Shown here: in pieces, positions 23,401 to 32,210 of the stretch
Numbering within the stretch: position 1 is the stretch's first letter
How the letters are laid out: each line of letters begins with the position of its first letter
Origin: Amphibalanus amphitrite
Lineage: Eukaryota; Arthropoda; Thecostraca; Balanomorpha; Balanidae
Direction of reading: 5' to 3'
DNA: 64,000 nt
NCBI RefSeq assembly: GCF_019059575.1
Contig: NW_024882922.1
Span: 1 to 64,000 of the forward strand
The notes under the pieces: model-generated
Told to the model about the DNA's origin: nothing
Seen by the model: only the letters and a program-made list of their open reading frames with translations
The model's database searches: none
Made by a program: the position numbers and the translations under genes

Positions 23401-26400
23401 CCTGTCCGTCCGTTTGCTGTCAGTATAGTGTACACATGGCACCGGCGGAGCCGCTACGCCGGTCCACCAAACGGGTCTCCGGGCGGCCGGCAAGACTTTA
23501 ATTTCCGGCGCACTAACAGCTCCTGGTGTTGGTTAATTTCATTAAACGCCGCCGCCTTGCAATAATTGTTGAAATATTGGTCATGGCCAGGCGGGCGTGT
23601 CGCGTTAATGTCATCCGAGCAGTCATTTCGCAGCGGCCCGACCACTCATAAGGAGCGTCGGCCAGACGTCGATGCTGGGAAGGACACATCAAACGCCAGA
23701 CAACCGCCGCCTCGGGACCGGGCACTGCTGTCCGGGAAACCTGTGTGCGTTCGCGTGCCTTCAAAGGTTGGCAGCGTAAACAGGCCATTGTATGATGAAA
23801 ATCGTGGAACCATTACCATAGGCATGATAAAAACAAGTACGTTGAAAATTGGGTGCAAGATGGATACCATTTTTTTAAAAAGAATTTCGATGTTTTTTTT
23901 TCGAAATGACAGCTTTGCCTGTCCAGCCTGGAGGGGGGTTGCGGCGTGGAGGAGAAGGATTTCAGTGTCCTGAGGATAGAAGCACGGAACGGTCGAAAAT
24001 ATAATACAAACTCTAATACAAATACAAATCTAATCTTATCTAATACAAACTCGATATTAGATATGTATCGAGTTTGTGTATTAGATATTCTGATAGTATA
24101 TGTTTACGTCGCGTTTGGGGAAGATATCTGAACATATGTTGCAAATAAAGCGTTGACTTTATCTAGCAAAGCAAGTTGTCCAACTGAAGGGAAAAGTTGT
24201 CCAGAACTCATGCAACAGGGACCAACTCCAGGACAACTTGTATCTAACTCATGACATAACTTGTGTCAAACTCACAGCGAATGTCTAAGTCGACCGAGTG
24301 GCTGCCCGTGCCGATCTCATTCGTTACGTCACACTTGACGGCGGCTGAGTTGAGTTCTCGTCCGATGGAGCTCAGTTTGAGTTCCCTGCCGTGGTCACCT
24401 ACCACCACCTCGTCTCGGATGAACCACTTGAAGATGAGCTGTAGACAGCGGTGGGCGGTGACGTGAACACGTGAGATGAGCCGTGGGCAGCACCGACAAA
24501 CATATGACATGACGTGGGACAACAATTCAAAGGCAAACGTGCTTTTCGAGCTAAATGTTATTTCCCCATTATTTTCAGAAGTAAAGCAAAACGTCTCTGC
24601 CGTGTCAAAGCTAGAAAACATCACAAATCAAAAAGTACCTAGCAGCCAGCTTACAACCCGCACAACTCACGTCATCATCCGGATTGGCCGTGGCCGAGCA
24701 CTTGAATGTGACGTCATCATACTCGTTGACCTGCGTCGAGTCTATCTCCACGGCCACCTCTGGCGGGTACTTGACGTGAAGAGTAAGCGCCACCGATTGC
24801 GGCTCGTCCAGCGCCTCGTTCTTGGCCTTACAGGTGATGTTGGCGCCGTCGTGACGCGCCTCCGGTTCCAGCAGGATCGTGGACTCGACGACGTAGCGTT
24901 TGCCGTCGGACATGTGTCTGTCTTCGCTGGTGATGTTATTCTCCAGTTGTGTGCCATCGCTGTCGAACCACTCCAGCTGCCGGAGGTTCGTAGAAGCGTC
25001 AACAGATGGCAGCACCGGTGGTGGAGAGGCGATGCGCCAGCCGGAAGCGCGGCACGATAAAACACGCCAAGACATCGCCGCCGGACGCGCTCGCATTCCG
25101 GCGCGCGCCAGACAGACATACGGACACACAAAGACAGACAGATGGCCGGACCGACGCCACTAGCGGCAACAAGTCGTGCAGCCGACGGCCGCATAATGCG
25201 AACGGCGGTGGTAGGCGGCGATCTACTGCTAGCAAACAGAGCAATTCCTGGGAACATTGCCGCAACTGCTCGCTGCTCGCTGTCTCGGCTTGAGTATAGT
25301 GAGAGGCGGTGGCTGATAGTGAAGAGTTAAAGAACTAAACTAACTAAAGAACTAACTAAAGAACTATAGTGGTCGATGAAGTTCTACGTCGGCGACAAAG
25401 CAAAACGGATCTATGCAATTTTGGAACACAAGAATGAATAAGCATCAGTGGAACATCAAGCTTATCTTCTCCTCCGTCCGGTTCCCCACAGGCCTGTGAA
25501 CTCCACGGGCGCTCCGGACCTACCTTTGGCGGCGGTTTTCCTCCTCGGCTCTCACACTGCAGCTTGATGACCACCCCAGCGGTGGTGGAGAGGTCCTCTC
25601 CCTGGACTATGCGCGGGGCACTCGGCGGCACCAGCACATTGAGACGGGCGTTACGGGACCTGGGGACAGAGATGCGGCCAGTCAGAAGGGTGGGGAAATA
25701 GTTCATTGTCAGTCAGGCCGGCGAGCTTGGTACGGAGGCAGGTAGACGAGTGAGAGGGTAATCAGGTAAGTAACGCGTCAGCAAGCTTATCACTATGCAT
25801 AGGTACAGCCCACCGCTAAAGCAATGTAGGGTTTTACCAATCTCAACGGTTGGCTTTGACTGGCGATTGTTTAATGCGGAGTGATCGAAAAGAAGATGTC
25901 AATAGCTAAAGTTGCAGCTGCAAGGGTGACGATACATATAGGCTGCATTCAAAGTTTCATTGTAGTCTGGCTAATCGTTCCTAAGCTTCAGAAGCAGAAC
26001 ATACCCATGACTGAAACCCCACATTACTTCTGCTGTGGACTGTATGTATGTACATGGTCAAACAATATAATGGATGTCTCGCGGCCATGTCTATGAGCCA
26101 GATGCAGAGGACAGAGATAAAAGAAAAACCTAACAGGACTGAAAAGCCTTGCAGTTGGAAGCATGAGACTAGAGTGAGACATTCAACAGGGGGATGAGGC
26201 TCAGACTTTCCGGTAACAGACTCCTATGGAGCCAGACGACGTTGGGAAACCTACAGACACAGCCGCCCGTCTGATGAACCGGTCTCTCAGGACTCTAGCG
26301 ACGGATCATCAGGCTCGCCCGCAGACCAGCCGAGCGCCGCTGTCGACACATACATAAATTATCGACGCGTCGCCGGTCAAACGGCATCCGGCGGCGGTTG

Positions 26401-29400
26401 TGGATCGACGCAATCAGCGTAACAAGATTGCCCGCGGGCGCAGGCGGCGCTTGGCGGTCTTCAACAGTCTCTCGGAGCTTCGACACATAATGAGAGGGAA
26501 TGGAACAGAAAGCACACATCAATCAGCTTAGCTGGAATCAGATTGAGTGGATACTAACTGAGGGTTTTACAAGTATATCGGTACACAGTCGTGAATTACA
26601 AATGCGAAAACAACCACAGCAATAATTGAGTGACGACTCTTTCGATGAAAGACAGATACTGATACACGATTAACACGGGTCTCCGAGTGTACCCACTCGG
26701 CCACATACAAATGTTAGTCTGTTTGGCGTCTCTGCCGGCCGCGCCGGCGTCGCTGGTCTCACGGTCACACAGTCAAGTTGGCCGCCACCGGCACGAATTT
26801 ACATATGCGGGCCGAAATTGAGCAACTTGTGCCGTCCGCTGGTCCGCGTAACGGCCAGCCGAGCTCGGTCACTCTCTAGGCCCGGAGCGGCGCCAATAAC
26901 ACGGCTAGCTGGCCATGGCCGACCGCGAGAAATGAGGCCCCCACTGAGGAGACTCGCTCGAATCTCGCGGCGGCCGCGCGGCCATGGCACAGCGCTCCTG
27001 GCGAGTCGCGCGGAACGCCCAAAATGATGGCGTCATTTCTGCAGCTCTGTGTGCCGAAACGGGGCCCATCCGCGGCAGATGGGTGCCAGGGATTTGGTGA
27101 AGAGATCTCGTGATACGAGCGCTGAAAGATTTTGGTGGCAACGCAAAAAAAAAAACAAAGCTGCAATACAAATTCTCTTCAGAATATCGAGGATATTTTC
27201 AAGCATCGTTTTTCGTTATTAGCGTTTTTTTTTTCGTTACATGAGACCACGACTGGGCAGTTGGCTGCCTTCTAAAATGTCATCAGCCTGTTGGCCAGCA
27301 CACTTCCTTTTCAATCACGTTTGCTCCACTCCTGCTGGGTAAGACTCGTAACTGAGCCAATTTCCCGATCTGTACTGGTTGTTCTAGCTTACAGCCAGCA
27401 GCGCCGCATCCCATCAGCGACTGTGAGCCCACTATTTGAACTGGGGATTTTACGATCGCCGAGTAATGGGAAACAAACCTTGTGTGTGGCTGGGCGGCGC
27501 AGGCCGAGCGACCTGGGCGTACCGGCCGGGTCAGGTATCCTCCTGGGAGCGGGCCGCCGGGCGCGGAGAGAAGTGCCAGAGGAAACAGACAGTCGTCCCG
27601 GTCAGGCGCGGATACAAGGGGGGGGGGGCCATGGGGGCCATGGCCCCCCCTTGGCCGATTTTTTTCAAAAATAAAATAAAAAGTTAAAAAGTTAAAAAGC
27701 TGAAAAGGGGGCCTCCTGAAAATAAAGTGGCCGAAATCCGATGAGTTTTTTTTTTAACCTACCCACTTAGTTATTTCTTAGAAGACTAGCTGAGAAGACT
27801 TCTTTGTTAGAAGATTGGTAAAGCTTTTCATAACTTGGAGGTCTCTTATACTCACAGAGATGACCACTTTTACAGGGCCTCCTAACCTGCACAGAGGGTC
27901 TCCAAGCCTGCACAGATGTTGAGATGTTGCCTGAACAGCTAGATAAGCTCAATAGACGCAGTTTTTTTGGGGGGTGGGGGCCCAACAAGTGGGAAGATGG
28001 GGCCTCCAACAGGTGGGATTATGGGGGGGGCCTCCTGGTTTCTAATGGCCCCTCCCTTGGACATTTTCTGGATCCGCCCCTGGTCCCGGTCCTACACGAC
28101 GCCCGTCTCGCCGGGTAACTGCGCAGTGCGGCGGCGTGGGGAAAACAGGACAGAGGGGATAAGGTAGAGTCGAGCAATGGGAGAGGAGGTATGGTGAATA
28201 GGAGAACGAAAATGCAACAAAAACCTGTGCCAGTAGGTATAATGAATGACAACAATTAAAAGAGCATTCACAAATAAGTCCTAAACAGGATTTGGCAATA
28301 GGTAAATGAAAAACTCATGGTTTTACAAATAAGTAGTTACAATACGAAATGAGATAATTATAATTAACAATTACGAACAATCTGACATTGTCCAAATGTA
28401 ACAAACATGATCTTCATTATATCACAGGAGTCAATATTCGAATTGTCAAGGTTAACCTTGTAAACCACCACCAGCTTCCACCATAACAATGCGACACCTC
28501 TATAGGAAGCCACTAGGGTTACCCGCGTGCTCCGCAACGCGAAGAAGGGCTCGGTTTTTGACCCGTGGGTATTGGATTGGTCTGTGTCGATTTGGTTGGT
28601 ATCCATTTCGTTCGATTGCTTTTTGACGGCCAAGCATTTTGTAATAAAACAAAAAAGATACATCGCATCGAGGTGCCCGTGTCGTATTATCATGCGTTCT
28701 ACTTTAGAATGATTCGAAAACTGGCGTGAAGTCTTTTGAGGGCCATCGATGAATTTCGCTAAAAATGACAATGTAATGGTTTGGAACATTTACATTTTTA
28801 AGGATACTGTTGCTAATCATGCAAAAATGAAGAGTGAATATTGGACAGAATTGAATGCTCTATCCAATGGTACCATATTCAATTGCCAAAGGTATCAGGT
28901 TATGCAGCAAACCCCGTGTGATTAATAAAGTGGCACAAAATTGACAAACACTATTTTCTCCTGTGATTTGCACCACCTTGATTTGGATCAATCAGCTTTT
29001 CAGAATTTTTATATGAGAGGCGGTACCTTTCTCTTGCAAATAGGCGTTGATTCAACTCGCTCCATTTAACGGTCACCTAAAAATAAAATTAATTCCAAAA
29101 TCCCTCAAAAACCGCAATTTTTCAAATAAAAGTGCCCTCTCCGGTGCACGTGGCGCGTGCTATCCTCTGCATTGCACACCATTCAATAGCCCGTTCAATT
29201 CTGTACACGATGCTGTTTTCCCCGTGCCGGTCGGACCCCTGGTCACCAAGATATTGCACGGGAACTGGACCCGTGTCGGCCGAAATTAGCCGTTTTCGCC
29301 CGATTTCGCACGCCGATTTATACATGTAAAGTCTATGACGCGAATTTGCACTTTTTGAGCACGCGCCACGCGCTCCCTATCAATCCGATCGAGCTGAGAC

Positions 29401-32210
29401 CCCTCAAAGGCAAGTCGTGCATCCTTGATCTATAAGTTGTGCAAATTTCACCGGGCTAGGTGCAACGGTCTGGCCTGTAGTCCACGCAAAGCACGACCAA
29501 GTCGGGACCTCGGTAACGGACAGACGCACCCTCCTCAAATAGTAATATAGATTCGTGAGACATTTAGCTCCGCTCTCAACAAGTTCCTTTCACCGGCGCC
29601 ACAATGTGCGCCGCACTCTCTGGGTGTGAGCCTTACAACCCTTTACCCTCAACTTGGGCCATTCTCCCGGCCGAAACTTCTCAGCCCTTCACTCTGCAGA
29701 ATCAATTCACTGCCGCGCCGACTGGAAGGCTGTCGCTACCAAAGGCACGCTTTCAGGAGCAGCAGAACGATGGATGACATCCGGCTGAGAGGGTGCGTCG
29801 TAACTGGGATCATGGTACCGGCACGATTGCAGCCACAATGATTTGCCCGCCTGTCGTTGCAGGAATTTTGCTGGCCATGAACGATACTCGGGCGCGTGAC
29901 TGACTGGTGAGCCGTCGGTGGCAGCGTGTGTGCTGAGATAACAGACACCGGTGCCGCCTTCAGGTTCAAGGAACTCACAGCGCTCCAGTCAACTGGAAGT
30001 CATGTATTTCCAATAAGTTTTATGCACGCAATGTTCGCATGATTGAACATCGTAATTGTGTTGAATGAGTTATCCAAGTTGTAACACAGAGACTGGATAC
30101 AGGTAATGGATGCATATGTTAACCCGCGCACCGACGGGGGTCTGCGCCAACTTCGCACCGACGGGGGGGGGGCGGATGACCGCCCCCCCCTGAGATCTCG
30201 AGAACGAAGCAAGATAGCGACAAGCGGTAAACGGCATCGGATACGCACGGCCAAGATCTACAATTTTTACTAAGGTCATTTTCAGGTCAGGTCAAAGATG
30301 ACGTCACAGGGGTCGAAAAAGTCAAAATGGCGGCGCTAGATATGGAGAGAGTTTTACTCGAATAACTTTCGAATTATTCAAGATAGGAACAAACTAAGGG
30401 CATCATCGTGATCCTCTCGTCAATCCGCATCGAATGATATATATGTTGACCTCGAAAGGTCAAGGTCAAAGGTTGACCTCAGGTCACGTGACCTTGAGGT
30501 CATCATGTATATCATTCGATGCGTCTTGACGAGCTGAACACAATGAGACCATCCACGCGTCTGTATCTTGTTCCTGTACGGAGTTATTGGCCAAAGACCT
30601 TTGGTGACCTTTGATGACGTCACATGACCTCACAGCTGCCCAACAGCAAAACAGACCTCAAGGTAGTGAAGGTTGATCGTATATGAAGTCATGTAAAGTA
30701 TATGGGGCCATTCCGACCCGTTTTAGTGGTAAAAACAGGGAGTTGATTTTTCCCCCATTGACTTATAATGGGGAGGTCGCGAAATTGACCTGACCTTAGG
30801 TCACCGATATCAAAATTCCGAGATATACAAATTGTAGCTACTAATGACCTAATAATATCCTGCGACTTTCAAAGGCCTCCGACATCTACTGTAGCTGTGG
30901 CACGGTGACAAAGTTGCAAAAAAGTGACTTGAGGTTGGGTCATTCAAAGTGACCTGGTGACCTGACCTTTAAAGGTAGGAAGTTCAAACTTGCACACCAT
31001 GTGTAAAATTGATGAGGTTATAGTCATACCAAATTTCGCGGCGCTACGCGCCGCGGTTTTCCCGCTATTCGCGAAAAACCTCAGGGGGGCGGATATCCGC
31101 CCCCCCCCCCGTCGGTGTGAGGGTTAAAACAAGTTTGCAAGAGTGCCCCATGCGAATGTGAGAACAGATGCAATCATTTTCTGTTTCACTCTGCTGCTGC
31201 AAGACTCTTTTGAATAAAATTATATCATCGCTATTGTTTTCAAGAAAAACACCGTCCCTCACCTGATACCGGGCGATCCGGCGGCGGCGCCCACTTGGCA
31301 CTGAAACACGGCGTCATCCTCGAGCGCCACTCGCTGCACTTCCAGCGAGTAGACCCCGTCTCGATCGGTGCCGATCATCTTGTAGCGCGGCCAGGAGGGA
31401 AGATCTCGGTCGACCCCGAGACCGAACTCGTCCCGAGTCCACTGGACCGCTCCCGCAGCTCCGTCCACCTGAGAGAGCCGAGCAGAGCCCGCGCGGAGGG
31501 CCGGCGTCAGATTTATCCTGTGGAGGTAGGCTGTGCCGCAGCACCTCCGTGTACGGCGGCACAGCATGTCGTTCGGCCGCCAGGAGTCGGCCGTCGGACA
31601 GTGCGCGAACGAATCGAATCGAAATTGAATCGAAATCGAAATCGAAATGGGAACGAATCAAACACTTTCAGATATCGACTGATCAGAATCGACTGATTTT
31701 GCTCCTTATGGAACATTTTGAAACCATGACCACGTTTCCATGGGCATCACTGATCCGGATCAGTAAAAATGGATTAGCTAATCCAGTATATTTAGACACT
31801 AAATGAAAATGAAAATAAGGGATTCAATGGTTATATAAGCCTAATCCACTTTGAATTATATCATGTAGCGAGTAGTTCGAGAAATATAATACGATTTAAG
31901 TTTGCTGATCCGGATCAGTGATGCCCATGGAAACGGGGTCCATATGAAAAGGTCATTATTCGTTTCCCGCAATGCATTAACCCTATTAGTGGCAGGCTCC
32001 TGGCTACACCACCTCATATCGCACCTCATAACGGTGCGACACATGTTTCGCGCAACAGTACTGTTGCACACATACCTTGCATGGCAGCACCACGGTCTGT
32101 CCCGTCTCAACACTCTGGTCCTCCGGTTCTGTGGAGAACGTTTGTACTGCTGATGTCATTGCCACAGTCAGTGACAGCCAGCTGACGATCGCCAGCCACC
32201 GGCCCTCCAT
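10761..32210 (-). CDS. kirre: Kirre/Roughest-family Ig adhesion receptor (whole gene, 10 exons, 3' end missing)
   Basis: Exons (minus strand) are 32210-32076, 31468-31263, 25659-25524, 24976-24671, 24438-24276, 22404-22268, 16816-16558, 14229-14071, 12490-12371 and 10948-10761. Every intron is GT-AG and every phase matches, giving 603 residues. The order is signal peptide (about 1-22), five Ig domains with Cys pairs near 44/102, 149/208, 252/297, 339/383 and 425/482, a transmembrane helix (about 504-528) and a cytoplasmic start. QWTRDEFGLG in Ig1 and SADTDLKMELRSTSSLS after the membrane are typical of the Kirre/Roughest/Neph/SYG-1 family, which mediates cell-cell recognition in myoblast fusion, eye patterning, slit diaphragms and synapse placement. 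The C-terminal tail is absent. I cannot separate a kirre from an rst orthologue; the family call is firm. Confidence 0.92.
10941..11260 (-). repeat. Tandem copies of the exon 10 3' splice-site region
   Basis: The block ACCGTCCGCTGGGTCACACA (plus strand), which spans the exon 10 acceptor, recurs at 10941, 11056 and 11147, and its first 12 bases recur at 11239 (spacing 115, 91, 92 bp). Each unit also carries AGGTCA half-sites. Each copy keeps a CAG|CGGACGGT junction; the last two look like intact but unused acceptors. Confidence 0.88.
10949..12370 (-). other. Intron 9 of the receptor gene (1422 bp)
   Basis: Both ends carry amplified splice-site repeats (described separately). The middle, 11300-12100, shows no other feature. 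Confidence 0.85.
12204..12370 (-). repeat. 15-bp minisatellite of 5' splice-site-like units
   Basis: On the minus strand, units of the form GTGAGSTYASGKCAG start at 12370, 12355, 12293, 12278, 12263, 12248, 12233 and 12218. Most are preceded by CAG and so read CAG|GTGAG. A 35-bp block that includes the real exon 9 end is also copied 77 bp away (12358-12392 and 12281-12315). Confidence 0.88.
12371..12490 (-). CDS. kirre: Kirre-like exon 9: transmembrane helix
   Basis: Two bases complete Glu501, then 39 codons plus one base. SVPLLIVLSGVVGGIIVIIS continues into AILLLVM as one membrane-spanning helix (about 504-528), followed by the basic stop-transfer CRRHRQPGGRAP. The chosen donor is GCCAG|GTGAGC at 12370, phase 1, which joins to exon 10 as Ala. 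Many further GTGAG donors follow at a 15-bp pitch. Using the next one (12355) would add five in-frame residues, GELTA. Confidence 0.9.
12491..14070 (-). other. Intron 8 (1580 bp)
   Basis: Non-coding; nothing recognised. Overlapping frames around 12860-13930 lack domain signal. Confidence 0.8.
14071..14229 (-). CDS. kirre: Kirre-like exon 8: second half of Ig5
   Basis: Two bases complete Asp448, then 52 codons plus one base. GRYKTVDEPIEGGVRSLLV is followed by SDFGLYNCTFHNEYGADSA, which closes Ig5 (Cys 482) and carries an NCT glycosylation sequon, and then TVLLQKQ. Pattern and phase match the last Ig exon of the family. The acceptor is TTTCACAG|AC and the donor AAACAAG|GTCTGT, phase 1. Confidence 0.93.
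14230..16557 (-). other. Intron 7 (2328 bp)
   Basis: Contains a perfect hairpin at 15133-15161 (13-bp arms, 3-nt loop). Nothing else recognised. Confidence 0.8.
16558..16816 (-). CDS. kirre: Kirre-like exon 7: second half of Ig4 and first half of Ig5
   Basis: Residues 362-447 plus one base. VVGLGSELEITVTLN and SVGRYECRAATTGFPEIS close Ig4 (Cys 383). GRPEVSARSPQ starts Ig5, with VTVECVVTSVPAPSATVWY supplying Cys 425 and Trp 438. The acceptor is TTCCACAG|GTG and the donor CGCACAG|GTGAGA, phase 1. Confidence 0.93.
17279..17456 (+). repeat. (GA)n/(GGGA)n microsatellite
   Basis: Compound purine tract with GGAGAA, GA and GGGA blocks, within intron 6. Confidence 0.97.
19332..20523 (+). mobile_element. 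TTAA-flanked non-autonomous element with G-run hairpin ends (copy B), 1192 bp
   Basis: TTAA at 19328-19331 and 20524-20527 flanks ends that begin CC(C/T) and contain CAGGCGGTGGG in inverted orientation, consistent with a piggyBac-type MITE. Each end has a hairpin of seven or more G paired to a C run (around 19345-19370 and 20450-20483). Inside are paired TGACGTCA sites (19500, 19511), further single ones (19855, 20337), and AGGTCA/TGACCT arrays (19990-20200). No open frame is supported. It lies in intron 6. Confidence 0.85.
20942..21112 (+). repeat. Tandem repeat of about 74 bp, related to the array near 8.5/10.1 kb
   Basis: CCTGCAGCTATGCTGTTCCG recurs at 21010 and 21084 (74 bp apart), with an older copy near 20942 and a fragment near 21257. 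The core resembles CCTGAAGTTATGCTGTACCG of the 10.1-kb array, so this is one dispersed satellite family. Confidence 0.75.
22268..22404 (-). CDS. kirre: Kirre-like exon 6: first half of Ig4
   Basis: Two bases complete Tyr316, then 45 codons (residues 317-361). GPRFREEPKDASAEVGEKV leads to VKCDVDANPSPEIVW with Cys 339 and core Trp 352, as in Ig4 of Roughest/Kirre. The last residues, RDCEGCQK, add two cysteines (356 and 360) not needed by the Ig fold. The donor is CAAAAG|GTGAGG, phase 0. The following intron is 5.45 kb. Confidence 0.92.
22405..24275 (-). other. Intron 5 (1871 bp)
   Basis: Holds a (TATGT)n run, a bulged hairpin at 24041-24083, and an inverted repeat next to the exon 5 donor. Confidence 0.85.
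23323..23350 (+). repeat. (TATGT)n microsatellite
   Basis: Five to six pentanucleotide units in intron 5. Confidence 0.9.
24276..24438 (-). CDS. kirre: Kirre-like exon 5: second half of Ig3
   Basis: Residues 262-315 plus one base. It starts after TCTACAG with LIFKWFIRDEVVVGD (core Trp 266) and closes Ig3 with NSAAVKCDVTNEIG (Cys 297) and VDLDIR. The donor is CGCT|GTGAG, phase 1; codon 316 becomes Tyr, giving the family-typical DIRYGP junction. A short inverted repeat lies just past the donor (24172-24181 with 24231-24240). Confidence 0.93.
24671..24976 (-). CDS. kirre: Kirre-like exon 4: second half of Ig2 and first half of Ig3
   Basis: This is the longest exon found, 102 codons, residues 160-261, phase 0 at both ends. 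It starts with LEWFDSDGTQLENN (core Trp 162) and closes Ig2 with ARHDGANITCKAKNEAL (Cys 208). It then runs through LHVKYPPEVAVEI into Ig3 with YDDVTFKCSATANPDDD (Cys 252). N-glycosylation sequons are visible at NIT (about 173) and NIT (about 205). The donor is GATGAC|GTGAGT. Confidence 0.94.
24977..25523 (-). other. Intron 3 (547 bp)
   Basis: Non-coding. Open frames continue through it on several strands but lack family similarity beyond the exon edges. Confidence 0.8.
25524..25659 (-). CDS. kirre: Kirre-like exon 3: Ig1-Ig2 linker and first half of Ig2
   Basis: One base completes Arg114, then 45 codons follow. The linker NVLVPPSAPRIVQG is typical of the family between Ig1 and Ig2, followed by GVVIKLQCESRGGKPPPK with the first Ig2 cysteine (residue 149). 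The acceptor is CCCCAG|G and the donor CCAAAG|GTAGG, phase 0. A 5.6-kb intron full of transposable elements separates it from exon 2. Confidence 0.93.
27603..28082. mobile_element. hAT-type non-autonomous element, 480 bp
   Basis: The left end CAGGCGCGGATACAAGGGGG and the right end (reverse complement) CAGGGGCGGATCCAGAAAAT form the inverted termini. A perfect 8-bp target duplication GTCCCGGT lies at 27595-27602 and 28083-28090. The interior has G runs and AT-rich sequence without coding capacity. It lies in intron 2 of the receptor gene. Confidence 0.88.
30123..31123 (+). mobile_element. TTAA-flanked non-autonomous element with G-run hairpin ends (copy A), 1001 bp
   Basis: TTAA at 30119-30122 and 31124-31127. 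The left end CCCGCGCACCGACGGGGG and right end (reverse complement) CCCTCACACCGACGGGGG are inverted repeats, each followed by a GGGGCGGAT...CCGCCCC hairpin. The CACCGACGGGG block is doubled at the left end. It holds TGACGTCA at 30299 and many AGGTCA half-sites. It lies in intron 2, ending 140 bp from exon 2. Confidence 0.85.
31263..31468 (-). CDS. kirre: Kirre-like exon 2: body of Ig1
   Basis: Residues 46-113 plus two bases of codon 114. It opens after CTCTCTCAG with VDGAAGAVQWTRDEFGLG, the family-diagnostic Ig1 motif carrying the core tryptophan (residue 55). It continues through RYKMIGTDRDGVYSLEV to the closing motif DDAVFQCQVG (Cys 102). The donor is ATCAG|GTGAGG, phase 2. The first intron (31469-32075) holds a 203-bp MITE. 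Confidence 0.93.
31469..32075 (-). other. Intron 1 (607 bp)
   Basis: Contains the 203-bp MITE. No further feature. Confidence 0.85.
31733..31935. mobile_element. 203-bp MITE with 31-bp perfect inverted repeats
   Basis: 31733-31763 and 31905-31935 are exact reverse complements beginning CGTTTCCATGGGCATCAC and ending in the internally palindromic CTGATCCGGATCAG. The middle is AT-rich. No clear target duplication was seen. It occupies a third of the 607-bp intron 1. Confidence 0.85.
32076..32210 (-). CDS. kirre: Kirre-like exon 1: start codon, signal peptide, first strands of Ig1
   Basis: Residues 1-45. A hydrophobic signal peptide (LAIVSWLSLTVAMTSA) is followed by QTFSTEPEDQSVETGQTV and the first Ig1 cysteine in VLPCK. 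The donor is AAG|GTATGT, phase 0. The start is the ATG at 32210. A T-rich tract ending in TTTCAG abuts it, so this exon probably begins exactly at or just before the ATG after a 5'UTR intron. An in-frame GTG nine bases upstream lies inside that acceptor and is not a start. Confidence 0.9.

Larger units (their letters stand above)
25660..31262 (-). other. Intron 2 (5603 bp)
   Basis: Contains the 480-bp hAT element and TTAA element A. The rest (25660-27590, 28100-30110) shows no gene or RNA I can recognise. Confidence 0.85.
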
